NCBI GenBank assembly: GCA_013416455.1
Contig: JACCES010000008.1
Span: forward strand, 1-64,000
Direction of reading: 5' to 3'
Source: Alcaligenaceae bacterium
GTDB taxonomy: Bacteria; Pseudomonadota; Gammaproteobacteria; Burkholderiales; Burkholderiaceae_B
Length of the DNA stretch: 64,000 nucleotides
Under the pieces are notes generated by a model, which worked only from the letters and a program-made list of their open reading frames with translations, was not told where the DNA came from and made no database searches. A program made the translations under genes and the position numbers. This document shows, one piece after another, positions 28,601-36,698 of the stretch (position 1 is its first letter; each line of letters opens with the position of its first letter).

Positions 28601-29586
28601 AGCTGTCCCAGGCCTACCGGGATGGCGCGGCGCATTACCATGCCGGCCCCGGCAGCAGCGAGTATTTCGACTGGGACGCGCTCGTCGCCTGGCGCGCGGG
28701 CCGCATCCTCGAAAACCAGTGGCAGGCCCTGCTGGCGGCGCTCGAACATCAGCCGCCGGACACGGTCACCCCCATCGACATCGTCGGCTTTTCCCGCGGC
28801 GCGGCCCTGGCCCGCCACTTCGGCAACCGCATCGCCACGCACGTGCGCGACGGTATGTTCAGCGTCGCCGACCCCCTGCGCGGGCAGATCTCGGCCTGCG
28901 TGGACCTGCGCTTCATGGGCCTGTTCGACACAGTGGCCCAGTTCGGCATCGCCGGTTCCCACAACCATCTCTACGACTTCCGCATTGCGGAACTCTGGTC
29001 CTGGGTCTCGCACGCGGTCGCCCTGCACGAGCACCGGTGGACCTTCCCCCTCACCAGCGCCGAGGCCGGCGGCTCGGGCAACCTGGTGGAAGCGCCCTTC
29101 GTGGGGGCGCATGCCGATATCGGCGGCGGCCTGGCGCTGCGCGACCCGCCGTCCCCACAGCCCGGCGGTCCGGCAACGGATGCAAAGGGCGGCGCAACGG
29201 CCCCGGACAGCGATCCCGCCGCATCCGGCCTGGCCGACGTCGCCCTGGGCTGGATGCACTGGCAGGCCCGGGCGGCAACGGTCGACTTCGCCGCGCTGGC
29301 GAACGCCGGCCCGGGCGCGCAGGCGCCCCGGCTGCATGACATGCGCAGCCCTTTGTGGCGCACCATCCAGGACGGCGACCGCGCGGTCCAGGGGCCGTCC
29401 GGCGCCATCCGATGGAATTACCAGGACGAGGATCCCCGGCTGGGCCGGGCCCGGCGCGCGCAGACCGAGGCCTTCATCGACAGGCCCGAAGCCTGGCGCT
29501 CCGAGCCGGGCGACGTGGTGGGGCGGGTCGATATGGAAGGCTATGCGAGCTGGCTGGAAGAGACCCTCGGCTGGTCGCCTCCATAA
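25675..29586 (+). CDS. RHS/YD-repeat protein with C-terminal DUF2235 (Tle1-like) lipase domain
   Basis: This 1303-residue protein has, in order: a hydrophobic signal segment at about 47-63 with a possible lipobox FIGC61, an RHS entry motif MGNPVHLATGNKYQLDVDL, many YD-type repeats (YDAQGRLT, YDAQGRPL, YDDQGRLT), the RHS core closing motif LPGQYEDPETG (899-909) to DPWGL (952-956), and then a DUF2235 alpha/beta-hydrolase domain. The hydrolase has FDGTRYN, the nucleophile elbow GFSRG (Ser1040), LFDTV (Asp1085) and GAHADIGGG (His1146), so its active site looks intact. It occupies the place where RHS proteins carry a toxin tip. The start is uncertain because no ribosome binding site is visible. 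No immunity gene is adjacent. Confidence 0.85.
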   Translation: MSSIMLPFLLSRTPPMRARRPAIHALPAAAADAAAYRPPASRSRPSLGCLAAGLAAAFIGCAVRASPGPGMAPVAGGGADTGGSVCSPPALGAPCATGGTALPGNSEPGPGLGMGNPVHLATGNKYQLDVDLPPNPAAPALELIRHYNGLATQGTALGRNWAFSYDVRLRRRGDGWQVRQGDGSILKIAAPVPQGRELRWQWPDGRRLIFDAGGHLVRIELGRAAFVRIHRHAGPHPLAGMIRRVESSSGHTLRFHYREYEGQAALESVDTPLGSFRYRHGRPDPASGHRSPRLEAVERPDGMRRLYHYEAGFQSGNPYALTGISLGAPAGPDHRLATWKYDSHGRVIEAQQHGRRLPVLHFDYAQTARGNRAGLTRVRGSDGRQQEIRYQHVHGGYRLLSRQSGGCAQPASGAVAACPDTAAGPDTIAQYDAQGRLTALSGMLLRRSPGGGLTGLLRPPAPGWPGLAFDHDGPQGRYTWQSDATGPTTLLADSAGRPAHLRYANGDTVRLHYDAQGRPLRIDESAGDPARGATSTRLRWHGRQLLRIEHPAETESLQRDGGGRIVGRSVQRPGSGLSPAFRFREGFGYDDQGRLTLHRLPEGGALHYEWRGARLAALHWEDTQGQVQPVITSVAGTPGYRHGNGLERVAGAPAGLHADTLWLGHGGETWWLQRSSHDAAGRVLHDIHEFPPFGRHDRQYYVHDPQSRMRAALHQRAGSSARHWYAWHPDGRLAAMNEGGRSRIPSVRRDASGLPLRTGRHLLRYGPGRRLESVASAATGEPLAQYRHNAFGHRIIKYHGGQATHYLYLGNQLVAEARGDGGHAPPAVTRRFLHAGLTPVGMIEYPSGGPPRLLAVHADLSGAPRLVTDADRRLRWLASYTPTGQARQVAGDMHFPLRLPGQYEDPETGWHDNLLRTYVAGLGHYLEPDPLGPLPGTDAYGYARQQPWRYADPWGLLLFAFDGTRYNAQSMGNVWKLSQAYRDGAAHYHAGPGSSEYFDWDALVAWRAGRILENQWQALLAALEHQPPDTVTPIDIVGFSRGAALARHFGNRIATHVRDGMFSVADPLRGQISACVDLRFMGLFDTVAQFGIAGSHNHLYDFRIAELWSWVSHAVALHEHRWTFPLTSAEAGGSGNLVEAPFVGAHADIGGGLALRDPPSPQPGGPATDAKGGATAPDSDPAASGLADVALGWMHWQARAATVDFAALANAGPGAQAPRLHDMRSPLWRTIQDGDRAVQGPSGAIRWNYQDEDPRLGRARRAQTEAFIDRPEAWRSEPGDVVGRVDMEGYASWLEETLGWSPP

Positions 29587-29643
29587 AGGCGGCGGGCATT
29601 TCACGGTATCATTTTGACTTCCATCCTTGAACGAACACGCTTT

Positions 29644-31329
29644 ATGCTCCCCGGGCAACAAAAACAGCTCATTTCCCATATCGAAGCCGTCGTGCGCGAA
29701 TTGCTGCCCGACGTACAGCAGGCCATTGCGCTCGAACGCCCCAAGGCCGCCGCCCACGGCGACATCGCCTGCAACGCGGCCATGCAACTGGCCAAGGCCG
29801 CCAGGCGCAACCCGCGCGAACTGGCCCAGCAGATCGTCGAAGGGCTGCGGGCCAACCCCGCCGTGAACGCATTGGTGTCGGCAATCGAAATCGCCGGGCC
29901 GGGCTTCATCAACTTCCGCCTGACGGCGGCCGCCCATCAGGCCGTGCTGCCCGCCATCAGCGACGAGGGCGGGCGTTTCGGCCATGCCGAACCCACCGGG
30001 CGGAAGCTCATGGTGGAATTCGTCTCGGCCAACCCTACCGGCCCCCTGCACGTCGGCCATGCGCGCCAGGCCGCTCTGGGTGATGCGCTCTGCCGCCTGT
30101 TCACGGCCCAGGGCTACGATGTGCTGCGCGAGTTCTACTACAACGACGCCGGCAACCAGATCGACAACCTGGCCGTCAGCGTCCAGGCGCGCGCGCGCGG
30201 CATCGAACCCGACGCCCCGGGCTTTCCCGCCGACGGCTACAAGGGCGACTACATCATGGACATCGCCCGCGACTTCCTGGCGGGCGCCACGGTCCAGGCC
30301 GCCGACGGCGCGTCGGTCACCGCCAGCCGCGACATCGACAGCCTGGACGACATCCGCGCGTTCGCGGTGGCCTATCTCAGGCGCGAGCAAGATCTCGATC
30401 TGCAGGCGTTCAACCTGAAGTTCGACAACTTCTATCTGGAAAGCTCGCTCTACACCTCCGGGCGTGTGGAAGACACCGTGAAGCGCCTGATCGCATCCGG
30501 CCATACCTACGAGCATGAAGGCGCGCTGTGGCTGCGCACCACCGAGCTGGGCACCGGCGACGACAAAGACCGCGTCATGCGCAAGACGGACGGCGGCTAC
30601 ACCTATTTCGTGCCTGACGTCGCCTATCACGTCGCCAAATGGGAACGCGGCTATCGCCACGCCATCAACATCCAGGGCAGCGACCACCACGGCACGGTGG
30701 CCCGGGTGCGCGCCGGCCTGCAGGCCCTGGGTCTCGGCATCCCCGACACCTATCCGTCCTACATCCTGCACAAGATGGTCAAGGTGGTGCGCGACGGCGC
30801 CGAGGTGAAAATCTCCAAGCGCGCCGGCAGCTACGTCACCATGCGCGATCTCATCGACTGGGTGGGGCAGGATGCGGTGCGCTACTTCCTGATCCAGCGC
30901 CGGGCGGATTCCGAATTCGTCTTCGACATCGACCTCGCCCTGTCGCGCAGCGACGAAAACCCGGTGTACTACATCCAGTATGCGCACGCGCGCATCTGCT
31001 CCATCCTGGCGCAATCGCCGGAACTTCGCGACGCCATCCCGTCGGCGGCCACCGAAGCCCTGGTCGCGCCCACAGAATTCGCCCTGCTGCGGCGCCTCGC
31101 CGAGTTCCCCGGCATGCTGGCCCTGGCCGCCCAGGAACTCGCTCCCCACCAGCTGGCCTTCTGGCTGCGCGATTGCGCCGCCGACTTCCATGCCTGGTAC
31201 AACGCTGAACGCGTCCTGGTGGACGACCCGGCCCTCAGGCTCGCCAGGCTGCGCCTGGCCGACGCCACCCGCCGCGTGATCGCCAACGGGCTCGATCTCC
31301 TGGGCGTGTCGGCACCCGAACGGATGTGA
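29644..31329 (+). CDS. argS: Arginyl-tRNA synthetase
   Basis: This 561-residue class I synthetase charges tRNA-Arg. The HIGH motif appears as [23 protein letters not shown] and the N-terminal Add-1 domain ([30 protein letters not shown]) and C-terminal DALR anticodon-binding domain ([16 protein letters not shown]) are present. I start at ATG 29644 ([12 protein letters not shown]), which matches homologues; a TTG at 29614 extends the frame by ten residues. The SPOR protein gene follows after seven bases. Confidence 0.96.
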   Translation: MLPGQQKQLISHIEAVVRELLPDVQQAIALERPKAAAHGDIACNAAMQLAKAARRNPRELAQQIVEGLRANPAVNALVSAIEIAGPGFINFRLTAAAHQAVLPAISDEGGRFGHAEPTGRKLMVEFVSANPTGPLHVGHARQAALGDALCRLFTAQGYDVLREFYYNDAGNQIDNLAVSVQARARGIEPDAPGFPADGYKGDYIMDIARDFLAGATVQAADGASVTASRDIDSLDDIRAFAVAYLRREQDLDLQAFNLKFDNFYLESSLYTSGRVEDTVKRLIASGHTYEHEGALWLRTTELGTGDDKDRVMRKTDGGYTYFVPDVAYHVAKWERGYRHAINIQGSDHHGTVARVRAGLQALGLGIPDTYPSYILHKMVKVVRDGAEVKISKRAGSYVTMRDLIDWVGQDAVRYFLIQRRADSEFVFDIDLALSRSDENPVYYIQYAHARICSILAQSPELRDAIPSAATEALVAPTEFALLRRLAEFPGMLALAAQELAPHQLAFWLRDCAADFHAWYNAERVLVDDPALRLARLRLADATRRVIANGLDLLGVSAPERM

Positions 31330-31336
31330 ATCACTG

Positions 31337-32017
31337 ATGGCCACCAAGCGCAAGTCCACCAAAGGCAAAGGCATCACGCTTTATGGCGTGGTGCTTGGTC
31401 TGCTCCTGGGCCTGGCCGCTGCCGTGGCGGTCGCCCTCTTCGTCACCCAGGTCCCCATGCCGTTCGCCGACAAAGCCAGCCGCAGCACGCCCACGGTGCT
31501 GCTGCCCGACGTCCGCGATGCGCCCGACCCCAACCTCGGCCTGCACGGCCGCGAGGGCGGCGCCGTTCCCGGCACCGGTGTCACACCCTCCATCACGCCG
31601 CCGGCCGGGCCGGCCAAGCCGCCCGCCGGCGGCTCCGACGATATCGCCAACCTCATCGCCAGCCTGGGCCAGGGCCAGACGCCTCCGCCCGGGTCGCCGC
31701 CCGTGGAAAACCAGATATCCACGCCCAGCCAGGTCGCCACGCCCTCGCCCCCGGCCACGCCATCCGCGCCGCCGGCGGCCCGCCAGCAGGGAACCTACTA
31801 TCTGCAGGCCGGCGCGTTCCGCGGGACGAACGACGCCGAAGCCATGAGGGCGCGCGTGATCATGCTGGGCATGTCGGCGCAGATCCAGGCGGCCAACGTC
31901 AATGGCACGACCCTGCATCGCGTGCGCGTCGGCCCCTTCAACGGCCTGGATGAAATGAACAAGGCGCGCAGCCGGCTCGGCAACGAAAAGATCGAAACCT
32001 CGGTCGTGCGGCAGTAG
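31337..32017 (+). CDS. SPOR-domain membrane protein (FtsN-like)
   Basis: This 226-residue bitopic protein has a basic cytoplasmic start (MATKRKSTKGKG), one membrane helix at about residues 15-36, a Pro-rich periplasmic linker and a C-terminal SPOR domain (about 152-226, YYLQAGAFRGTNDAEAMRARV). SPOR domains bind denuded septal peptidoglycan, so a role in cell division or wall remodelling is likely. It lies between argS and dsbA in the same direction. Confidence 0.88.
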   Translation: MATKRKSTKGKGITLYGVVLGLLLGLAAAVAVALFVTQVPMPFADKASRSTPTVLLPDVRDAPDPNLGLHGREGGAVPGTGVTPSITPPAGPAKPPAGGSDDIANLIASLGQGQTPPPGSPPVENQISTPSQVATPSPPATPSAPPAARQQGTYYLQAGAFRGTNDAEAMRARVIMLGMSAQIQAANVNGTTLHRVRVGPFNGLDEMNKARSRLGNEKIETSVVRQ

Positions 32018-32074
32018 AACAGGGAACCCGCCGCGCATCCGGCAGTCTTACATCTTTTGATCTCAGGAACCACC

Positions 32075-32707
32075 ATGCCACTGAAGCACCTGCTCCTACG
32101 TTCTTTTGCCATCGCCTCTCTCGGCGCCGGCCTGGCCTTCGCGCCCGCCGGCCACGCCCAGACCGAACAGGGTTACGTAACGGTACAGCCCGCGCAGCCG
32201 TCGGATACGGCCGGCAAGGTGGAAGTCTTGGAATTCTTTGCCTACACCTGCCCGCATTGCTTCACCATGGAACCCATGACGGCAAAATGGGCGCAGACCC
32301 TTCCCGAAAACGTGGCATTCAAGCGTGTGCCCGTCGCCTTCAACGCCGGCATGGCGGATCTGCAGAAGCTCTACTACAGCCTGGAAGCCCTCGGCCGCCT
32401 CGATCTCCACGAAAAAGTCTTCATGGCCATCCACCGCGAACGCACGCGCATGCAGAATTTCAACGCCATTGCCGACTGGGCCGAAAAACAGGGCGTGGAC
32501 CGCAAGCAGTTCGAAGCCGCCTTCCGTTCCTTCGGCATCACCAACAAAGTGGCGCGCGCCAACGAGCTGGCCAAGAACTACAACATTGAAGGCACGCCCA
32601 GCCTGGCGGTCGGCGGCCGCTACGTGACATCGCCCTCGATGGCCGGCAGCTACGAGGGCACGATCATCGAAGCCCAGAAACGGCTGGATGCGGTGCTGAG
32701 CCAGTAA
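32075..32707 (+). CDS. dsbA: Thiol:disulfide interchange protein DsbA
   Basis: DsbA introduces disulfides into exported proteins. The 210-residue protein has a signal peptide ending at about residue 28 (GHA|QTEQ), the active site Cys59-Pro-His-Cys62 and the cis-proline loop EGTPSLAVGG near residue 175. The start ATG 32075 follows AGGAA; an ATG six codons upstream is less likely. A hairpin separates it from convergent metC. Confidence 0.95.
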   Translation: MPLKHLLLRSFAIASLGAGLAFAPAGHAQTEQGYVTVQPAQPSDTAGKVEVLEFFAYTCPHCFTMEPMTAKWAQTLPENVAFKRVPVAFNAGMADLQKLYYSLEALGRLDLHEKVFMAIHRERTRMQNFNAIADWAEKQGVDRKQFEAAFRSFGITNKVARANELAKNYNIEGTPSLAVGGRYVTSPSMAGSYEGTIIEAQKRLDAVLSQ

Positions 32708-32718
32708 GAAGGCGAAGG

Positions 32719-32742
32719 CCCCGGGATTCAGGCTTCCCGGGG
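32719..32742. terminator. Bidirectional hairpin between dsbA and metC
   Basis: An 8-bp perfect stem CCCCGGGA/TCCCGGGG lies between the two convergent stop codons, with GCC/GGC-type extension bases outside it. No T-run is present. Confidence 0.45.
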
Positions 32743-32750
32743 AGCGGGCC

Positions 32751-33941
32751 TCAAGCCGCCAGCAAGGCCTGGGAAAGATCGGCGATCAGATCGTCGGGCG
32801 ATTCCAGGCCGATATGCAGTCTTGCCACGGCGTGGCCGTCGTCCGGCCAATAGCCATGCACCCGCAGGGCCGAGGGGTCGACCAGCTGCACCAGGCTTTC
32901 GAAGCCGCCCCATGAATAGCCGATGCCGAACAGGCGCAGCGCATTGACGAAGCGCCGCGCCGCCGCGGCATCGAACTTCAGCGCCACCGACAGCATGCCG
33001 TTGGACCCTGTGCAGTCGCGCTTCCAGAGGGCATGGCCGGGGTCTGCCGGCCATGCCGGATGATAGATGCGGGCCACCTCGGCCCGCGAGGCCAGGAATT
33101 CGCAGACCGCGAGCGCGTTGCGGGCGCATTCTTTCATGCGGATGGGCAGGGTGCGCGCGCCGCGCAGGGCCAGCCAGGCATCATCCGCGCTCACCGAAAG
33201 GCCCAGCGCGTAATGATTTTCGCCCAGGCGCTTTGCCAGGCCGGCGTCCCTGACGACCACGGCGCCCAGCATCAGATCGGAGTGGCCGCCCACATACTTG
33301 GTGCCCGCCACCACGCTGACATCCGCGCCCAGGGCCAGCGGCCGGTAGATATAGCCCGAGCCCCAGGTGTTGTCGACCACCAGCAGCAGCCCTTGCGCAC
33401 GGGCGTATTCCGCCAGGGCGGGAAGGTCGAGCATTTCGAACAGCAGCGAGCCGGGCGATTCCACGTAAAGCATGCGCGTTTCAGGCCGGCGCCGCGACTC
33501 GAATTCCTGCACGGTGCCCCGGCAGTACGTCGATTCGACACCGAAACGGCGCAGGACGGTCGCATCCAGCGTGCGCACCGGCCCATAGGCGCAATCGGCG
33601 ATCAGCACGTGGTCGCCCGCATCCAGCAGCGCCATCATGGCCAGCGTGATGGCGCCGAGGCCGGACGAGGCGAGGAAGGCGCGATCGCCCCCTTCCAGCC
33701 GGCAGAATACGTCTTCGAGCGCCGCATGCGTGTCCATGCCCGCGCGGCCGTAGGTGGCGCGCCGTTCGCCCTTCGAGCGAGCGGCATGGGCGGCGTCGAG
33801 CGCGTCCAGGTCGCGGAAACGCACCGTACTGGTGCGCATGGAAGGCAGCGCCACCGGCGCGGCGCCCGTATCAGGGTCGAACTTCGCAATGCCGGTATGC
33901 TGAAGCAGAGTGTCGAGATGTGCGGGATCCGATTCAGCCAT
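32751..33941 (-). CDS. metC: Cystathionine beta-lyase
   Basis: This 396-residue PLP enzyme of the Cys/Met metabolism family cleaves cystathionine to homocysteine, pyruvate and ammonia. The PLP lysine is in VVAGTKYVGGHSDLM, and YGRAGMDTHAALEDVF and GYSWGGFESLVQ are typical of the bacterial MetC group. ATG 33941 has GGAG five bases upstream; the open frame continues upstream without family similarity. It could act on other sulfur amino acids, as MetC homologues often do. Confidence 0.9.
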   Translation of the reverse strand: MAESDPAHLDTLLQHTGIAKFDPDTGAAPVALPSMRTSTVRFRDLDALDAAHAARSKGERRATYGRAGMDTHAALEDVFCRLEGGDRAFLASSGLGAITLAMMALLDAGDHVLIADCAYGPVRTLDATVLRRFGVESTYCRGTVQEFESRRRPETRMLYVESPGSLLFEMLDLPALAEYARAQGLLLVVDNTWGSGYIYRPLALGADVSVVAGTKYVGGHSDLMLGAVVVRDAGLAKRLGENHYALGLSVSADDAWLALRGARTLPIRMKECARNALAVCEFLASRAEVARIYHPAWPADPGHALWKRDCTGSNGMLSVALKFDAAAARRFVNALRLFGIGYSWGGFESLVQLVDPSALRVHGYWPDDGHAVARLHIGLESPDDLIADLSQALLAA

Positions 33942-34193
33942 GCTTGCTCCGTTTTCAAATAAACAAGAGCTTATCATCCGTCTCGGAGAAAAACCGGGGA
34001 CTGCCCGCGCGTGGTGAAAGAGGCTTGCGCTTCGGCACGTGGCCACCCCGGCTTTTCCGCTGAACGGAACCCTTCACTCATCACCCTCACTCCAGGCGTA
34101 GAAATCGACGCGGGCGGTTTATCGGTTGCGGGCGGAGGATCAGGGACACGTTGTCTGGCTGCGGTATAGTGGCAGGCTACAGGAATCCTCACC

Positions 34194-34820
34194 ATGCTGC
34201 CTCCCGAAGTCGTCCTTTCCTTCTTCGGCATCTCCGTGCTGCTGGCCCTTTCCCCCGGCCCGGACAATCTGTTCGTGCTCATGCAATCGGCCATGTGGGG
34301 GCGCGGCGCCGGCCTGTGGGTGGTGCTGGGGCTGTGCACCGGCCTGATCGGCCACACCCTGGCCGTTGCGGCGGGGCTGGCCGCCGTGTTCGCGGCGTCC
34401 GAAACCGCCTTTCTGGCGGTCAAGCTGATCGGCGCCGCCTACCTGCTCTACCTGGCCTGGGGCGCCCTGCGCGCGGGCGCCAGCGCCTACGGCGGCGGGC
34501 GGCCGCCCAGGCAGAGCGCCTGGCAGCTCTACCGGCGCGGCATCATCATGAACCTGACCAACCCCAAGGTGTCGATTTTCTTCCTGGCCTTCCTGCCGCA
34601 GTTCGCCTCTCCCGCGCGCGGCGCGATCGGCCCGCAAATGGCGTTGCTGGGCGGCCTGTTCATGCTGGCCACCCTGCTGGTATTCGGCGCCGTGGCCCTG
34701 TTCTCGGGCGCCGTGGGGGAACGCCTGCGGCGGTCCCCCCGGGCCCAGGTCTGGCTCAACCGCCTGGCGGGCGTGGTGTTCATCGGCCTGGCAGCCAGGC
34801 TGATGGCGGCCCAGCGCTGA
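34194..34820 (+). CDS. LysE/RhtB family translocator
   Basis: This 208-residue inner-membrane exporter has the family opening LALSPGPDNLFVLMQSAMWG and the ITNPK-like MNLTNPKVSIFFLAFLPQF. AGGAA lies before the ATG. The substrate is unknown. It converges with the metallo-beta-lactamase-fold gene with a three-base gap. Confidence 0.92.
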   Translation: MLPPEVVLSFFGISVLLALSPGPDNLFVLMQSAMWGRGAGLWVVLGLCTGLIGHTLAVAAGLAAVFAASETAFLAVKLIGAAYLLYLAWGALRAGASAYGGGRPPRQSAWQLYRRGIIMNLTNPKVSIFFLAFLPQFASPARGAIGPQMALLGGLFMLATLLVFGAVALFSGAVGERLRRSPRAQVWLNRLAGVVFIGLAARLMAAQR

Positions 34821-34823
34821 GGC

Positions 34824-35894
34824 TCAGGCCCGCTGGAAACGGTAGATGCCGTCCTCGCCCAGGCTGCGATCGAGCTTGCCTTCGAAGTACAGGGCATGCA
34901 GGTGTGCCAGCGCCTCGCCCATCGCGAAGGTCATCTGATGCAGGTCGAGCTTGCGCTTGAACAGCACCGGCACGATGTCCCATGTGGACATGGGCGCGAC
35001 GCAGGCTTCCATGACTTCCGCCAGCCTGTCGGCATGGTGCGAGTGCTGCTGATCGAGCCGTTCATGCAGGCCCCGGAAGGGCTTGCCGTGCGAGGGCAGG
35101 ACAAGCGTGCTTTCGGGCAGATCGTCGAAGCGCTTCAGGGTATTCAGGTACAGCGGCAAGGGATTGGCTTCCGGCTCGAAATCGAACACGCTCACATTGG
35201 TGGAAATGCGGGGCAGCACCATGTCGCCGGAAATCAGCACGTCCAGCGTCTCGCAATACAGCGAGGCATGTTCGGGCGCATGGCCATAGCCCGTGATCAC
35301 GCGCCATTCGTTGCCGCCTATCTGGAAGCGGTCGCCATGCATCATGCGGCGATAGCTGCGCGGCACCGGCGTGACCAGGCTGGGATAGTAGCTGGCCCGC
35401 TGGCGGATCTCCTCGACGGCATCCGGGTCCGTCATGCCGTGGCGGGCGAAATGCGCCGCCGCGGCTTCACCGTTCGGCCCGCCCGTCTGGCGGCTGTCGG
35501 CCTGCGGCAATGACCACAGGCGCGCCACGAAATAATCGGTCGCCGTCATCCAGACGGGTGCGTTCCAGCGCTCGCACAGCCAGCCGGCCAGGCCGACGTG
35601 ATCGGGATGCATGTGGGTGACGATCACCCGCAGCACCGGCAGCCCTTCGAATTCATCATCGAAGATGCGCTGCCAAAGTTCCAGTACCTCGGGGCGGTTC
35701 ACGCCGCAGTCGACGATGGTCCAGCCGTCGCGCCCGTCGATCCGGTCGCGCAGCAGCCACAGGTTGATGTGGTCAAGGGCAAAAGGCAAAGGCATGCGTA
35801 TCCAGCGCAAGCCATCGGCGACTTCCATTGCAGTACCGGGTGCGGCCAGCGTATCGCCAAAAGGATATTCAAGCCGTTGCTCATTAGGATTCAT
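34824..35894 (-). CDS. Metallo-beta-lactamase-fold hydrolase
   Basis: This 356-residue protein has the binuclear zinc motif THMHPDHVG with His94, His96, Asp98 and His99, a further metal His in GHAPEHASL and Asp in ISGDMVLP, and a C-terminal helical extension. Such proteins often hydrolyse thioesters. GGAG precedes the ATG. It diverges from liuR across a shared operator, which suggests that it takes part in branched-chain acyl-CoA metabolism; the substrate is not known. Confidence 0.87.
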   Translation of the reverse strand: MNPNEQRLEYPFGDTLAAPGTAMEVADGLRWIRMPLPFALDHINLWLLRDRIDGRDGWTIVDCGVNRPEVLELWQRIFDDEFEGLPVLRVIVTHMHPDHVGLAGWLCERWNAPVWMTATDYFVARLWSLPQADSRQTGGPNGEAAAAHFARHGMTDPDAVEEIRQRASYYPSLVTPVPRSYRRMMHGDRFQIGGNEWRVITGYGHAPEHASLYCETLDVLISGDMVLPRISTNVSVFDFEPEANPLPLYLNTLKRFDDLPESTLVLPSHGKPFRGLHERLDQQHSHHADRLAEVMEACVAPMSTWDIVPVLFKRKLDLHQMTFAMGEALAHLHALYFEGKLDRSLGEDGIYRFQRA

Positions 35895-35957
35895 TCAGTT
35901 CTCCAGTCCAACCCATTCCAACCGGCGCCGTTTGCCCGCGCCCTCCGTTATGGCATC

Positions 35958-35987
35958 ATGTTACGTTAACGTAAACTGCTAGTGCAA
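35958..35987 (-). promoter_or_regulatory. Promoter of the metallo-hydrolase gene, overlapped by the LiuR site
   Basis: On the minus strand TTGCAC (35987-35982), an 18-base spacer and TAACAT (35963-35958) form a plausible sigma70 promoter. The ACGT palindrome occupies most of its spacer. Confidence 0.45.
35961..35974. promoter_or_regulatory. LiuR-type operator between liuR and the hydrolase
   Basis: TTACGTTAACGTAA is a perfect 14-bp palindrome with the ACGT-N2-ACGT core. The same core occurs in the longer palindrome at the liuA promoter. It ends 15 bases before the liuR start codon, so autoregulation is expected. Confidence 0.75.
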
Positions 35988-35989
35988 AC

Positions 35990-36373
35990 ATGAGCCAGCC
36001 AACCTGGACGATATCCGAACTCGCCAAGGAATTCGGGGTTACGCCCCGCACCATCCGCTTCTATGAAGACCAGGGCATCGTGAGCCCCGGCCGCGATGGC
36101 CGCAATCGCGTCTATTACCCGCGTGATCGTACACGCCTCAAGCTGGCGCTGCGCGGCAAGCGCATGGGCTTCCAGCTTGCCGAGATCCTCGACATCATCA
36201 ATATGTACGATGCCACGCCCGACAATACCGCCGCTCAGTTGCAGCACTACGTCGAAGTGCTGGAAAAACACCGCGCCACCCTGGAACAGCAGCGCAGGGA
36301 CCTCGAACAGACCCTTGGGGAAATCGAGGATCAGCTCAGGCACTGCCATACGCTGCTGAAGCAGCAAGGCTGA
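35990..36373 (+). CDS. liuR: MerR-family regulator LiuR
   Basis: This 127-residue MerR-type regulator has a winged-helix domain (WTISELAKEFGVTPRTIRFYEDQGIVSPGR, residues 6-35) and a helical dimerisation domain, and its sequence matches LiuR, the regulator of leucine/isovalerate degradation in proteobacteria. The Cys and His in LRHCHTLL are not a metal site of the classical MerR kind. Palindromes with a common core lie at its own start and at the liuA promoter 8.5 kb away. No Shine-Dalgarno sequence precedes the ATG. Confidence 0.87.
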   Translation: MSQPTWTISELAKEFGVTPRTIRFYEDQGIVSPGRDGRNRVYYPRDRTRLKLALRGKRMGFQLAEILDIINMYDATPDNTAAQLQHYVEVLEKHRATLEQQRRDLEQTLGEIEDQLRHCHTLLKQQG

Positions 36374-36386
36374 GGCCGGGGGCCTC
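36372..36386 (+). terminator. Hairpin after liuR
   Basis: GAGGCC-GGG-GGCCTC forms a 6-bp stem directly at the liuR stop codon and is followed by a pyrimidine-rich stretch. The rest of the 325-base gap to the next gene is low-complexity C/T-rich sequence up to about 36450, then the palindrome and promoter listed separately. Confidence 0.4.
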
Positions 36387-36608
36387 GCGCCTCCCCCCTT
36401 CTTCCCTCCCTTCCCCCGCCCGCCTTCCCCGGCTGGGAAGAACCCCGGCCGTGCGGGCCGGCGCTTCTCCACCTCGCCGCAAACGATGAGGCTTGCGCTC
36501 CCGCGCCAGGCCCTCTGCGCTCAGACATTCCCGCCTTTTCTTCCGTCTCCCGTCCTTCCTTGATGGCCCGTCGCGGACCGCGAATTCTTTCACAGGCGAC
36601 TCGCAATT

Positions 36609-36626
36609 AATTGTCTATAGACAATT
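36609..36626. promoter_or_regulatory. Operator palindrome upstream of the acyl-CoA ligase operon
   Basis: AATTGTCTATAGACAATT is a perfect 18-bp palindrome in an AT-rich island. TTGTC...GACAA repeats are typical of FadR-subfamily GntR regulators, but none is encoded nearby; the IclR protein at 43007 is the local candidate. Confidence 0.5.
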
Positions 36627-36637
36627 TAATAATGTAT

Positions 36638-36667
36638 TTGACAATCACGAGGCCGCTCTTCTACATT
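36638..36667 (+). promoter_or_regulatory. Promoter of the acyl-CoA ligase operon
   Basis: A perfect TTGACA (36638-36643), an 18-base spacer and TACATT (36662-36667) place a start about 25 bases before the ligase gene. The 18-bp palindrome ends 11 bases upstream of the -35 hexamer. Confidence 0.5.
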
Positions 36668-36698
36668 GGATCCAACGAGAAACGGACTGGCGGACACC

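Noticed and set aside
26497-31377. A 1626-codon open frame antisense to the RHS gene and argS
   Set aside because: It spans two unrelated plus-strand genes and mirrors their codon bias. Both sense genes have clear domains, so the antisense frame is an artefact of high GC at third positions.
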